A program made the translations under genes and the position numbers. A model generated the notes under the pieces. It was given only the letters and a program-made list of their open reading frames with translations, did no database searches and was not told the origin of the DNA. DNA of 64,000 nucleotides, from assembly GCA_963565915.1 (NCBI GenBank), contig OY751493.1, positions 4,216,001-4,280,000 of the forward strand, read 5' to 3'. The stretch's first letter is position 1, and every line of letters begins with the position of its first letter. The stretch comes from Entoloma clypeatum (taxonomy: Eukaryota > Basidiomycota > Agaricomycetes > Agaricales > Entolomataceae). Shown here one piece after another: positions 31,178 to 42,907 of this stretch.

Positions 31178-32823
31178 ACTGGTGCCGATGTAATTGCCCG
31201 TATGAGACCTTCAAAAGCTTGCTGCTCCGTTGGTCCCCAAGTAAATGCCGTACCGCCTGTGAGCGCGGTGAGAGGTTTCGCGATGTTTGAGTACCCTTCA
31301 ATAAATCGTCGATAGAAGTTAGCAAATCCAAGGAACTTCTGAACTTCCTTTTTTGATGTGGGTGCTCGCCAGTTTCGAATTGTATCCACCTTCTCAGTTT
31401 CCATCTCAACACGTCCCTCACCAACCACATATCCCAATATAGGACATTTCGTTACTTCCCATAAACACTTCTTCTCCTTTAGGAACAAATCATTGTCTGA
31501 TAGGATCTGTAGGATTTCTTCAGTGTTTTGCGCGAGTTCTTCCTTGGTTTTACCGATAACCACAATGTCATCCATGTAGATCATGCAGATACGTCGGCGG
31601 ATCTGGTCCCGGAATAGACTAGCCATCATTCGAGAGAACGTTCCTGGGGAGTTGCAAAGACCGAAAAACATGACCAATGGTTCAAACAATCCTCGACTGG
31701 TGAGAAAGGCAGCTTTCCATTCATCGCCCTCCTTAATCCGGACGTTGTTATAACCCCACATGATGTCCATTTTATTGAAGTAGACCGCATCTTTCAGTAC
31801 GTCCAAGAGATCGGATATTCGTGGGAGTGGGAACTTGTCTTTGACCGTGAATTTATTGACCATGCGGTAATCTTGTACCAATCGTTTGGAGCCATCCTTC
31901 TTGTTGATGAAGAAGCAAGGGGAGGCATAAGGGGATTTGGATGGGCGGATCTTTCCTGTTGCTAGACCCTCGTCAATGAATGCGTCCAATTCCTCTTGTT
32001 CCTTTTGCGTCATAGGATATGTATTTCCCCCTAGTTCCTTTGGTGCGTCCGGTGTAAGTTCAATACCATGGTCCCATTCCCTCTCCTTTGGGATCTTATC
32101 AAAGTTCTCTTTCTCGAAAAGATGAGCAAATCGTTCGACATATGAGGGTCGTTTGGTTGTGGGAGGTGGTGTGGGAGTGACAGCTTCCAAGATAGGGTCT
32201 CCAGGCTTCCATTTCTGATCCGACTTTTTGGGTGCATCTTTGTTGCGCACCTCAACCATGCGAACCCGGTGTTTGCGACCATTAAGGTTAATCCTGAAAT
32301 CCGAGTGTTTGGTTCGACATGTTGTTGGGCACCGGTTAAATGTTACCGCGCCGGTTGTCCAATTGATTGTGGGGTTGTGGTGCACCAACCAGTCATGTCC
32401 CAAGAGCATGTCCGTTCTCCCAATGTCCAGTACCATTGCTTCCATGGTTTCCTGATGTGCTCCCAAATCCAGTTTGACTTCGGCAAGTTGGCTTGCTTTC
32501 TGTTGTCGATTTGGTGATCCATCCGCATTTAGAATTGCTATGGGTGGTATTCCTCGCGTGGGGAGGTTCTGTTCGTGTACTATTCTTGGATGGATGCATG
32601 TGCGTTCACATCCGCTGTCAACCTCAGGTCGGATAACCTTTGGTCCTCGTCGTGTTTTGAGCTGAGCTAACAGCCTGATTTCTCGTCTTTTCGGAGGGTT
32701 ATCTCCCTTCACAATCTTAGTTGATGCAGCGGCTCGCTTGGCAGGGATGACATAGGTTCTATTGTCTGCAGTCATACAAGGCAAGCAAGTCCGTTTAATA
32801 GATAAGGGTCGCGACTTAGCGTC
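31178..32823 (-). pseudogene. gypsy B protease and reverse transcriptase
   Basis: This is an open frame with the protease motif VDSGCERTC (D-S-G intact here) and RT with IYMDDIVV. It is the better preserved version of 593-2199: the DSR and TGA defects of the plus-strand copy are absent. It is ended by the solo LTR insertion. Confidence 0.9.
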
Positions 32824-32825
32824 GT

Positions 32826-34300
32826 TTAATCGGACCCTTTGGGAAAATCCTTCTCGTCGGCTTCTAAGATTGTGGTTTCATCATTCTTGGCAGCTTCCTC
32901 GGACACCTTCCTAACCCTTCCGGAGTTCTTCTTCGGCTTGCGGCAGTTGCGCGTGATATGGCCTTCTTGGTCACAGTTGAAACACTTGCGACCATCTTTC
33001 TTCTTTGGAGCGCTACAGTCTTTAGCCAGATGACCGAAGCGTTGACAGTTGTAGCAATGGGCTACTCCTGCTTTGTCGATCTCCATGGCCTTGCCCTGAC
33101 CACCATAAGTGGTACCCGATCCGGTGCACATGTCGCCGCCACCTCGGATGACCAATACATGTCCTTCCATCTGTCATCCCTTGTTTCGGATCTCCTTTGC
33201 ATAATCGGTGTACGTCTTGCCATCGCTAGCCACTTGTTCAGAGATTCTGCGGTTGACGTTCTTCTCTAGGATGTATTTCCCAGTTTCTTCGCCAAGGTTT
33301 GACAGCTTCAAGAGTTCTTCGAATTCATCCAAGAATTCATCAACGGTACATTTCTCTTGTTTCAGGACTTCAAGTCTGGCTTTGGCAGCGACCGACTTGT
33401 TGGCGATGGAGAATCGTGTGGCGATATCATCGGAAAAACCTAGCCAGGTGATGTTTCATTGTCAACAGCAAGAGCGTCTAACTTGTTACTGGCCCAGTGT
33501 CTGCCGGACCCTTCCATCATGCGGGATAGTACCACAAGAATCTTCTGATCATCTGTGAGGCTCTTTTGGAACCTGATGTATAGTTTGGTGGCTTTCCACC
33601 ACTCGTCAAAGGTGTATCTGTCCTTGAACATCCCAGGATCCTTGATGATCTTGGATGTATCCATTGTTTGTACAGCCGGAGCTTCTGCCATGTTTAGAGT
33701 CTGTGGAGGAGAAGAGGAGTTGGGTTGTTGGGATGAAGATGGGGTTCGGGATACAGGTAAGGATTGAAAATGAGTCCCTGTTCTAGGCGTCTGTTCGATA
33801 TCTGACTGCGCGGAGTCAAAAGTAAATTCGTCAGGGGACTCATCAGCGGAATCGGTGGCAAAACATTCAGAGTATTTCCTCTGTAAATCTCTAAGGAATC
33901 TCTGTTCCTGCACGTCTGTTGGTCTCGAGCAGGGGTCAAGTCTCTCGTTTCATGCCCAGCGGTTGTACTCGGTTTGTTGTTCTTCGGTGGTGAAGTGGGC
34001 GTAGATCTGCTGCTTCGAGTAAGACGTGATGATGTGGCTCTGGGACGTCTCGATGTGAGCGTCCTAATCAATCTTCTGATAATGGTTGTCTGGACACCGA
34101 TAAACTCTCTGATCTCTGTGATCCGACCTGTCTGAGGTCCTTCTTGAATGCGAAAGCTTTCAAGTTCGTTCTGTCGGGCGTTGTAACGCGCGATCTGGTG
34201 TTGCCGAGCAAGATGGATGCTCTCTGCTATCTCGCCGTGGGGGCGATGCTCGTCGTTGTCTAGTTCTTCGTCAAGCACCTGCTGTAGGATGTGACGGATC
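32826..34300 (-). pseudogene. gypsy B gag
   Basis: The N-terminal part (helical, about 34278-33900) and the middle part (DRYTFDEWWKATKLYIRFQKS, about 33600) are in different frames, so there is a frameshift near 33900. A TGA lies near 33440 and another at 33174-33176 (shared with the plus-strand copy). Two zinc knuckles are at 33060-32940, then the stop at 32826-32828. Confidence 0.8.
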
Positions 34301-34469
34301 TCCGATTCGATGTACTGCTGGATGAGTGTAAAATCGATACTGTCTCGAGGACTTAGCTCCTCCTGTCAGGCTTCTAGCATGCTGAATGGGTTACTGGTAA
34401 AGTCTTCAAAGAAGCGCAACGTCTTGACTCGTCTGGTAGTTGCTCTCTTCGCTCTGGGCAAACCTAACG

Positions 34470-34480
34470 AGATTTAGCAA
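34470..34480 (-). promoter_or_regulatory. self-priming primer-binding site of gypsy B
   Basis: On the minus strand TTGCTAAATCT lies two bases after the LTR. It is the exact 11-base complement of AGATTTAGCAA inside the LTR, 33 bases downstream of the TATA box. This is the same design as in gypsy C. Confidence 0.7.
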
Positions 34481-34482
34481 CT

Positions 34483-34883
34483 TGTTATGCTTAACAAACC
34501 GTTCCAAGGTTCGGGCAGAGTATGCAGGAAGTGGAAAGGCAAAGAGCAAAGTGATTGCTAAATCTAAGGAATCTACTACAGTACAAGAGGTTTATATAGG
34601 TACTGACTATAGGCGGTAGCGGATGAGTCAGTACTGCGGAAGGCAGTGTGCATGAGTAAGGTGACTGCGGAAGGCTATGTACAGTGAGTAAGCTGACTGC
34701 GGAAAGCGAGTCAGCGCGGGAGCGAAGTATACTAAAGGGGATGACGAAGTAAGGTAATGAGTCAGACTGGGAATCGAAGGTTGCGAAAGTAGACATTAGA
34801 CATAGTAAGTTCGTAAGAGGGCGCCGAGTCGGGCCGATAAGTAAAAGATATGATGTGGTCCTCATACCGTAGAGTCCGTAACA
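34483..34883 (-). repeat. gypsy B 5' LTR (401 bp)
   Basis: Read on the minus strand it starts TGTTACGGAC and ends GCATAACA. It is 32 bp longer than the copy at 2449-2817 because a unit of about 33 bp (CTTTCCGCAGTCAGCTTACTC type) is repeated once more. It lies directly next to copia gag sequence (34884), with ATGTC as the likely target. Confidence 0.87.
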
Positions 34884-35250
34884 ATGTCCAGGCTTCTTTC
34901 GAGGTCTTGGCGTCCTTGATGTGCCTCCTGATTGCCTTGGAGACTTTGAGGCAGATGGAACCCAGAGCCATGTCGTCGTCCCTGATCCAGACCTTCCTTT
35001 CCTTGTGGAAGGCAGGCTGGTCGACGGTGGTGGTGATGACTGGAGGCTGGGTTGCAGATGTCGAAGTGGTGGAGGCAGGGGTGGAGACCGTGACAGTAAA
35101 ATCCGCGATGTTGGGGCGCTCAATGTCGCTGGACACAATGCGCCAGACTCCTTGATGGAGGAGGTAGGACTTCATTTTCTCAGCCCAGCTTTGGTAGTCG
35201 ATACCGTCAAAGACGGTGATGGAGTCAAGTGCGGAGCGAGAGGTAGACAT
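34884..35250 (-). pseudogene. copia gag N-terminus, second copy
   Basis: It starts MSTSRSALDSITVFDGIDYQ at 35250 and breaks at AWT, at the gypsy B insertion. It differs from the first copy at several residues, so it is a separate insertion or an old duplicate. Confidence 0.88.
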
Positions 35251-35617
35251 TTTTAATGAATCTAAAAGGAGTTCTCCCAATCAGTGATGTTCTTTATGAA
35301 TTTGATTTTTAGAGAAAACAAATAAATGATTCCTCATAACATATTCCCTTTAGGAATAGCGGTTTGTGGGAAAAACCCTTTTTGTCAGAAGTGTGTGAGG
35401 TACAATCAATGTTTCCACATGATGTGTACTAAGTCAATCCCCTTAGGGACGCTTCATGACAGGTACTTGTCGTAATGACGTTCCCAGGTTCATGTGTGAA
35501 GAAGTAAGACTCAGAACCTAGATCTTTCAATCGGTTCTTTGCCAACCAGGGTAGAGTGGGCAGGTACTTGCTGTTGCCAGCGTTCCCAAGTCCCTCTGCT
35601 ATCTGGGGCCCATAACC

Positions 35618-35925
35618 TGTTGAAGTTCCAGCTGGGCGCTAGCCGCAGATGTACTGAGCAACACAGCTACAGTGGAAGTACTCTACTCTACTGTTCTAGT
35701 CACTTACTTGGTTGAGAAGGGTGGGGCTGGTGAGAGCGGTTGAGGCTGGTAAGAGCGATGGAGCTGGTTAAGAGTCAAGAGACAACATGTTGATATTGAC
35801 AGTTTCCTGGTCTTATATACCGTACTACTGTTTGTACCAACCAAATAAGTGTGTAATCGAAGATGTCTAAGGTCACGTGATATAATCTAATCTAATCTAA
35901 TCTACGTGATGGAAAAGTTTCAACA
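35618..35925 (-). repeat. copia 5' LTR, second copy (308 bp)
   Basis: It starts TGTTGAAAC (35925) and ends TTCAACA (35618). The TTAGA microsatellite is shorter than in the first copy. It is followed by the same GGTTATGGGCCC primer-site sequence. Confidence 0.85.
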
Positions 35926-36971
35926 GCAGCTTTCCTAGCAACAATGTTTTACTCACATATGAATGAAGAGCCTAATTGACACATTTACGTAGGAAGCCGT
36001 TTGAGTGGAAGTAAATAGCCCTGAGGACGAGGAAAGTGATAAATGGTTAGTAAAGTAATAAATAGACCACAAGGAATAGGATACCGCCATAGACGGTCGT
36101 CATAAGCTTAAGGAGAGAGAAAGGTGGGGAAACGAGAGGCGGTGGTGGTTGCAGAAAAAGAAGTGACAAATATGTCACAACATTCAGCAATCAGGTTATG
36201 ATATAAACAATCACATGCTCGGTTTCCGGGCAACCGTCTCCTCTGACAAAACCATGTGCATGAACATATTAACTTAGGCCTGCCACTTGGTCGCAACACC
36301 CAATGAAGTCAGAATGCTCAAGCGCTCAAGGAACACCTTCGCTCCTTGTCCAATATCTCACTATGGAGTCGGGTGCACCTCCCTTGCTGTGTGTCTGCAT
36401 CGTCAGGGAGTGGGAAGTTGTGTTGACAAGCTTGATTACTCAGTGACGCCGCCAAGGCGAGTGGTGGCAAGCTTCACGTTAACCTCACCTCTTGTTCATT
36501 CGAGAGGTAGGGGCCAGTAGTACTGCTGTACGGCGGCAGGTCTGGTGGCTTTAACAGGGCCCCAAGCTTTAAACTCATTCCATTGCCGATTTCGTACACC
36601 AGCCTGTTGCACTGACTCTCCCCACTACCTCGCCACCTTGATCTAATTATCTTAGATAATTTGAGCTCCAAAAATTTATGTGTATTTTTACATGACTCAA
36701 TTGATATACTATCACATCCAAGAGCACACTGCTGGAGACAATTGACGAGAGCCTCTCATAATAGTACACCAGCATATTTACATTTAATAAATATTTGAAC
36801 CTCAATGTGTCCATCGAAACAGTAATTGGTCCATCTGACGAACTGATCTTCCATTTGGTCCAGTGGATGTCCATTGACACGAATTTTACCAATTAGGGGT
36901 TTCCTGATGCTTGTTATGAACACTGAAACCTCTACTTCAACATTAGGTATTTGTTCGACGAGAGAAAATCA
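35926..36971. other. spacer between transposon cluster and host genes
   Basis: No convincing gene on either strand. Short open frames lack splice structure or recognisable motifs. The right part would hold the 3' UTR of the metalloprotease gene. Confidence 0.55.
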
Positions 36972-38063
36972 TCAGATGGCCAAGCCTCGGAACAAGGCGA
37001 GCCTCTGCCTCAGACGGGTTACCTGGCCGGGCGTAAATTCATTCATGCAGATATCATCGGTGTAATCCATGTAGTTGTCTGGAAATACGATTGAGAACGG
37101 AATACTCGGTCAGGTGTAATAAAGACATACGAATAGGATCTACATCGTCACCAGGACAGGTATCGCGACCCCTCGGACAACCGTATGCCGGAGACTCCTC
37201 AGGGGGGGTGTCATTTACAAAATCACCGTCCCCGGTACATCCACCCTGGAATGTGTGCAACAAGCCACACCAATGGCCGACTTCATGAACGAGAATCTGG
37301 GGTCGTATGGCCGTCATCGGAAGGTTCCCCAAAGCAGAGAGACATTGTAGCACGCACTTTTCCCAAGTTCAAGTCTCGGTAGGTCCCACCAGGGACGCAA
37401 GCAAAGGCTATCACGACACCATCTCTCTTGGGCGACATGGCATAAGCGTATGGAAAGGTGGCAAAACCCAGAAAATCAACAGATGTGAATCTAGAGCAGG
37501 CAGGTCAGCATGCATGATGTATATTGAAGTTATACATGATGCGCACCCGACCGTGTAAACGTTGAGATCTGCGGCACCGCCCTGGCGGAGTGTAGCTCTC
37601 ATGGCGATAGATTGGGGATTATCAGTCGCAGGATTCACATTACTGAACCAGTCGGCATTGACGGTGCGAGTAGTTCCAGCCAAGATCCAAGAGATTCCGG
37701 TGTGCTGGTAGTCGTTGACTAGGACTCTCATTGAATCAGTGATTTGCTTGTCTCTGAAGCATTCAGTGAGTGGAATCGGGTTCTCTTGCACAGGCCGAGA
37801 CGTACGGAATATTGCCTCCAGCCAAGGTGTTGTCCTTACTGACGACATGCCAGTAGACACGCAACACATGAAGAGTTATATTCACAGGGACACCAGGGGC
37901 TTTCAAGTTAGGCTTAGCGAGCTTGTTATCATAGGTGGTGCCACATTTCCTAAAAGATCGGTTCGTTATGGGTTTCAACGGTCTGAAAGCACTCAGGCAC
38001 AGACATTTTGGAGAGCACCGATGAAGCACAAAGCATGACAGCAAGAGCGAGGAAAGCGAACAT
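36972..38063 (-). CDS. secreted M43 (pappalysin-like) metalloprotease
   Basis: This is a zinc endopeptidase, probably exported to digest or process external protein. Six exons fit splice signals and frame: 38063-38005, 37949-37806, 37753-37547, 37490-37358, 37296-37131, 37078-36972, giving 271 aa. An N-terminal signal peptide ([18 protein letters not shown]) is followed by a domain with the zinc motif [13 protein letters not shown] (HExxHxxGxxH) and the Met-turn NYMDYTDD near the C-terminus. Cysteines around CPRG...CPGDD fit the family's disulfides. Length and order match fungal M43B proteases. No defect is seen. It is the first host gene right of the transposon cluster. Confidence 0.92.
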
Positions 38064-39744
38064 GTTGAAAGATAGGGACTAGTCGAACGGCGCTCGCAAC
38101 TTATACGAAAAACGGGAGTTTGCCGTTACATGAACATGAAATCGCGTTCCCAATATTCTTGCGGGAAACCTCCGAAGTCGTAGGATGAGAATATGTCAAC
38201 ACGTCCGGAGCGGTTGAAACATTCAGTTCTTGCCGTGAAATCGACCAAGCGATGAGTCGGTGTTGGATCCTTGCCCTGTAAGCTAGCGAGAGATCTGATT
38301 AGACGCGATGGCATGAGAGTTCGAACACCAGAAAGTCCGTGAACGGCGATAGCCTGAGGATCCGGATTCCAGAAGTCCGAAGGAGCTGGTCAGTGGTCAC
38401 TTATTGAAACACAAGGAAGCCTAGAAGCCTGGCAAAGGAGGAGTCTTGCGAATAGAAGAAGAATGGCTATGTCATAGTCACCTAGTAAGCGGTTAAATGG
38501 TTTCTGGTAGGACTGACTGTCATCTTCCCATGTCCTCTCATCCTCCCATGTCGCCCATATTCTTTCCAGATTCGATCTGCTAGAGCTCCATGACCCCCAT
38601 GGCCCGCGTGTTTCAGTCGACATCACGGTCACCGCAGTCATAAGCAATATCACCTCACAGGACCTCTCCCGCCGGTGACAAGCCACAGTGCCCTCTTCAT
38701 GCCAGATTGTCTCTCACATTCTGCCTCCTCTGTGGTGACGTGACTGCTTTGACCCCGAGTCAAGTTGACTTGTACAACACTGCAGGCTCTCGTACAAGGA
38801 ACCGCACTAAAGATCGTCTCTGTGCCCTGGAGTTCGTACGATACACGCGACCTGCTTGCATCTACGTTCCCTTCTTTCCACCAACCTCGTCGGATGTCGC
38901 GACGTCGCCGCCTTTGGACCTGGCCGGATGTAAAACGCGAGTGTTTTCAAGGTAGTGAATGACGTTGCTTTCACGTTGTCCGAGGAAGATTGAAACTCAG
39001 AAAAGCCGCGGTCATCATTTGCGCGACCTCCTCTACCACTCCTCTACCGCCCCGCTGTTCGGGTTCATAAAGGTGCTCATGTTGTACTCATCGGAAGCTA
39101 TGCCCTCGCCATGCGCGAATGTGATGACGATCTCGTGCTGCGAGCTGTTCAGCCTGCTGGGGCAAAGACATCACAAATAGAAGAATACTCCTCCGAGTCG
39201 TTGATTCGCGCGACGCGTGTACACGCGAAGCAGGGAAACGCCGGGCCTGTGAACAACCATATTCCACGGCTATTGGTGTTCGCTCTCTTGGTATGTATAC
39301 ATTCCACGATAAGGAAAAGAAAACTATCTAACAGATTCATGCGAGAGGTAAATATGTAACATTAAGTACGTATGGATATCTAATTGCAAGGTATCAACGA
39401 ATACATCTATACATTAATCAAGACAAAGCCAAAGGAGCGGCTTTTGTCTCTGGCGCGAGTGAGAGATCCGCAAGCTTTTCTTGAATGCGGATTTCCGATG
39501 GGCAGTCTGTGGGAGGTAAAGCGATGGTATCATATCTACCCAAGAAAGACAGACGGGCGTGAGCGCAATAACGATGGTATAGAGTACCGGGCCACCCACG
39601 ATAAGCTCTTTTCTAGAGGTGACGCTAGTGTTTCCTTGGAATCACCGTCTACATCTCGAACCCGGGTGCCATCGGGTGCTATTCCGCATGCCCTAATAAC
39701 CGTCATCAGGGGGTCACACCGCGGCAAAGGTAGTAGGGTCCAAC
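38064..39744. other. region without a supported gene
   Basis: Several short open frames exist on both strands. One is on the plus strand ending at about 39290 with a possible GTATGT donor (VLIGSYALAMRECDDDLVL). None has a domain I recognise or a complete exon structure. A small undetected gene is possible. Confidence 0.45.
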
Positions 39745-40820
39745 TCACTCAACAATCTGGTCCCAATAAGTCTTGGGCTCGAATTCATAATGAAATTCTC
39801 CACCGAACTCTGCGTCTAATTGCGATGGAGGGATAAGCTCCAAGAGGTCCGGATTGAAGCGCATCTGAGAGCATATCATTCAACCTGGTGGCGTCGTCAA
39901 CGAAGGTAATAAAGCACTGACCTTATCCCGGGTGATAGGATCAAGGAAAGGTGCTATTCCTTTGTAGAAGAAGCTGAGGAGTAGGGGAAGATTTACGATG
40001 AGTGCCCTCCCAAGAGTCTCGACATAGTGCTGTTGCAAGATGGTAAGAACCTGAGTAAACTTTGTAAGTTGTCCGTTCCGCTGCACGAAGAAGGATGTAG
40101 ACCTTACGCGCCACCGATATGGATGGATTTGTCCTTAGCGTTGTTGATTTGTAGTCGACGATAATGACCAGAGATTCCTGGCCGGGAGGCATGAGATCCT
40201 TGGCACGTTCTCTGAAGGAGAGACGGGGACGGAGTTGAGCAAACACTCAAAAATGGACGACAGGAAGGAACAGACTGACAGGTACCAGACTAGATGACGA
40301 AGTTGCCGTGGACTTGACTCTGTATTCTCGTGTCCTGGGCGCATATATAATATCGGTCGTCCATCCCTGTCAAAGCCATTAAGGATTCTGCATGGAAAGT
40401 GTCATTAGTGGGTCTATGCACAAGTATCAAGAGATAGACACACATTTTCCCCGTCTCACTCTCTATCCTAACATCCTCTGGAGGGATAAGGTCAGGCTGG
40501 AATTCCCTCCGCCACTCCATAGTTGCCTTTATCCGTTTCTGCGCGTCGGCCAAATTCCACTTTGAAGCTCGGCTGTACCGACGCATAGTATCTATTTTGT
40601 TCAGCCATCTGAGCTCCCATGGGTAGTACGGGTTGTCTGGAGGAAGCAAAAGTGTGTCTGCGTACTTTACAACTCTAATGAGTCAAGGTGGGAAGAATGA
40701 GGAGACGTGACGCACCTCGCGAAGAGCTTTGATTTTGGCTGCTTGTTCCTCTGTGTAGTCGTATACCGGCGCAACCTTCGTTCCGGGTTCTGGGGTGAGG
40801 AGGAGGTCGTTGGTTTGCAT
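39745..40820 (-). CDS. Sec14-like (CRAL-TRIO) lipid-transfer protein
   Basis: This is a phosphatidylinositol-transfer-type protein binding a lipid in a hydrophobic pocket. It starts MQTNDLLLTPEPGT at 40820. The CRAL-TRIO N-domain follows (YYPWELRWLNKIDTMRRYSR, ATMEWRREFQPDLI), then the lipid-binding domain over several exons: NGFDRDGRPILYMRPG, DLMPPGQESLVIIVDYKST, QQHYVETLGRALIVNLP, IAPFLDPITRDK and PPSQLDAEFGGEFHYEF. The end is WDQIVE-stop. I see six exons. Exon 1 to exon 2 (donor at 40715, acceptor AG at 40676-40675) is off by one base, so either the first exon differs or there is an indel. The other junctions join in frame. Confidence 0.85.
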
Positions 40821-41245
40821 ATTCAGGGGGAGTGGAGTCAAAGTCAAAGGCGAGGAGAAAAGTGGAAGTTTTTCTTACGCATCATTCCTTTATTAAAATG
40901 GTCCTTGTCAATGTCAATCACCAATGATCACATCACATGATCGATTCGACACTTGACAATGACTCATGGGTTTGCGCAACCGATAACGTCGGGTTTGGGG
41001 TGGACGGAGATAACAGACTTCCAAGAACGATTGGTTATCAATAGAACACCGACGGACACTGTCATTGGCTTTTGTTGAACATTATACAGCATGCCCAGTG
41101 ATACTAGAAAGTTTCAGCGAAGCAGATGGGAAGATGTGGGAGAAAAAGTACCTCTACTCAGACATCTCTGACCCCCTCCCACATCCCCACATCACCCGGG
41201 CTTTGCCACATTTTGCGAGACCATGATGACCACGTTTCGAAAGAA

Positions 41246-41559
41246 TTACATGGGTTTGGCGGGTAGCTCTGTCAGCAAGATATTGTATCGCTTTTTGATC
41301 GTGACCCGGTGACGCGAGAACTTGTCATCAGGAGAGAATCGGGCTGCAAGGTATGGAGGAAAGAACGGGTTAACATCGTCAATTTGACGATAGCAATTTA
41401 GGCACCAGGATGTGCTGATTTTGTTATTCTCCCTGCATCCGTGATTTTCTGGATGAAGAGGACGAATCAGAACATTAGTCAAAGATGATAAAAATGGTTG
41501 CATACTTTGAGGGTGTATATCCTATTACCGCCCTCATCCATTGTATACATCAAATGCAT
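41246..41559 (-). CDS. NOP10: H/ACA snoRNP protein Nop10, 64 aa
   Basis: Nop10 is the small core subunit of H/ACA ribonucleoproteins, which guide rRNA pseudouridylation in the nucleolus. Three exons join in frame: 41559-41506, 41448-41406, 41343-41246. They encode 64 residues plus stop, the normal size. The N-terminus [18 protein letters not shown] and the C-terminal block [19 protein letters not shown] are typical. The start context is CCACC-ATG. No defect is seen. It lies head to head with the thioredoxin gene, 0.8 kb apart. Confidence 0.95.
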
Positions 41560-42377
41560 GGTGGGGACAACTGAGGGCGAAGAAGATCGAGGAGAAGTCC
41601 AACTGAAAATCGCCCGAAAATGTCCACGTGATGCAGAGCTGTCACGACTCGTGATCATCCCGACTCTGACTCCTGAGCGCTGAGCAGTGAGCATACCGCC
41701 AGCTGGGCCTCGCCTGCATATTCCATCAATATTTGGGGTACACATACGGTCAGTATGCTCACCCTTTCCCTTTCTTTCAACACAACCTACCGTCTCATTC
41801 CCCAGGACTTCCGAGTCCGACGCAGGTGGAGTCCCCCGTCTTCTGCTACATCTCTTGGGACGCCAGAGGGAGAAGTCGGTGATCCGTTCATGGTATGACC
41901 CTTTGGATCCACCGACCCGTCCCCCCCCCCATTCTCCAGAAAATTGCCTCAAAGTGTCATGTTGTTGCTTGAGAACGCTGTTCTGTCTCGGAACGTCCCA
42001 TTGAACCCTTCTCCAACTTGCCAACACGATCGCGTTGCACCCTTGTCCGTTGTACCGTACTATTCCATTGATTAGCCCCACACCTATTCTTTCCCCAGGA
42101 TGAGTATCCACTCAGACTTTTTCGGGATGACTAACATCCTCGGTTAGACCGCATTTTAGACAGTAGAGATCTCTGCAGGATAGCCATGCGGGATTCGAAG
42201 TGGCATATCAATGACGAAGACAATTTTGCTTATTTGGGCAACTATCGCGTCATTTCTGCCTCTCCACGTGACGCGCTCACCAAGCTTCACAAATCACCAT
42301 AAAAAGCTCCAGGGCTCATCTACCCCGTCCCTCAAACCCCTACATTCTCTGTCTGTATTATACGCGCTCTCCCAAAC
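41560..42377. promoter_or_regulatory. intergenic region between NOP10 and thioredoxin
   Basis: This 818-bp region lies between two divergent genes and so probably holds both promoters. Open frames on both strands show no family features. A run of C (around 41929) is present. A TATA-like element is not obvious. Confidence 0.45.
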
Positions 42378-42907
42378 ATGCCTGTCAAGCCAATCAATTC
42401 CTTCGCAGAATTCCAAGAGATCGTATGCGCTCCCAAATCACCCTACCCTCCTTCCTGTCTCTGATCAATCGCCTTTCTGACAGATCAACAGCGACAAACT
42501 CGTCGTGATCGACTTCTGGGCAGAGTGGTGTGGTCCATGCAGAGCCATCTCCCCACATTTCGAAAAGTTCTCCGATGACAATGATTTCACCGGTGTCGAA
42601 TTTTACAAGGTCAACGTTGATGACCAAGAACAGATCTCGCTAGAGGTTGGCATCAAGGCGGTGAGTCTCATCCGATCTATCGCTGAGGTCCGTCGTGCTA
42701 AAATATGCGGTGTGTGTGTGTGTGTGTGTGTATTGGTTAGATGCCCACCTTCCAAGTGTACAAGGCCGGTAACAAGGTTAAGGAGCTCGTTGGAGGCCAA
42801 CCAGCGAAACTCAAGGTAAGTCGGAAACAATTCCGTGATCCTCTGAAATGCTCAAGTGCGCCCTTCTCGAATAGGAATTGCTCGTTTCCGGGAAGTCGCT
42901 GCTTTGA
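42378..42907 (+). CDS. thioredoxin, 109 aa, four exons
   Basis: This is a small cytosolic disulfide reductase. Exons: 42378-42422, 42484-42660, 42741-42815, 42875-42907; all introns are GT-AG and of phase 0. The redox site WCGPC lies in exon 2 ([20 protein letters not shown]) and the cis-proline loop [10 protein letters not shown] starts exon 3. Total length 109 residues fits the family. Intron 2 contains a (GT)n microsatellite (42709-42730). The start [15 protein letters not shown] is preceded by CCAAAC. A second, interrupted copy lies downstream in the same orientation. Confidence 0.96.

Larger units (their letters stand above)
28723..34883 (-). mobile_element. Ty3/gypsy element B, inverted copy
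   Basis: On the minus strand: 5' LTR (34483-34883), gag, protease-RT, a solo LTR insertion, RNase H, most of integrase, then a deletion into the 3' ORF, truncated at 28723 against the copia fragment. It lies inside a second copia copy (34884-35925). It is nearly identical to 1-2199 over the shared part, but the two copies have different deletions. Confidence 0.92.
34884..35925 (-). mobile_element. Ty1/copia element, inverted second copy (5' end)
   Basis: This matches 19607-20657 in reverse: LTR, leader and the first ~125 codons of gag. It is cut by gypsy B at 34883/34884. The two copia copies face each other across 16 kb. Confidence 0.9.

Noticed and set aside
41479..42111. A 210-codon minus-strand frame upstream of and including the NOP10 start
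   Set aside because: Only the last codons (from [11 protein letters not shown]) match Nop10; the rest is unrelated upstream sequence read in the same frame.
42709..42730. (GT)n run as a regulatory or Z-DNA element
   Set aside because: It is a short microsatellite inside thioredoxin intron 2; nothing else supports a role.
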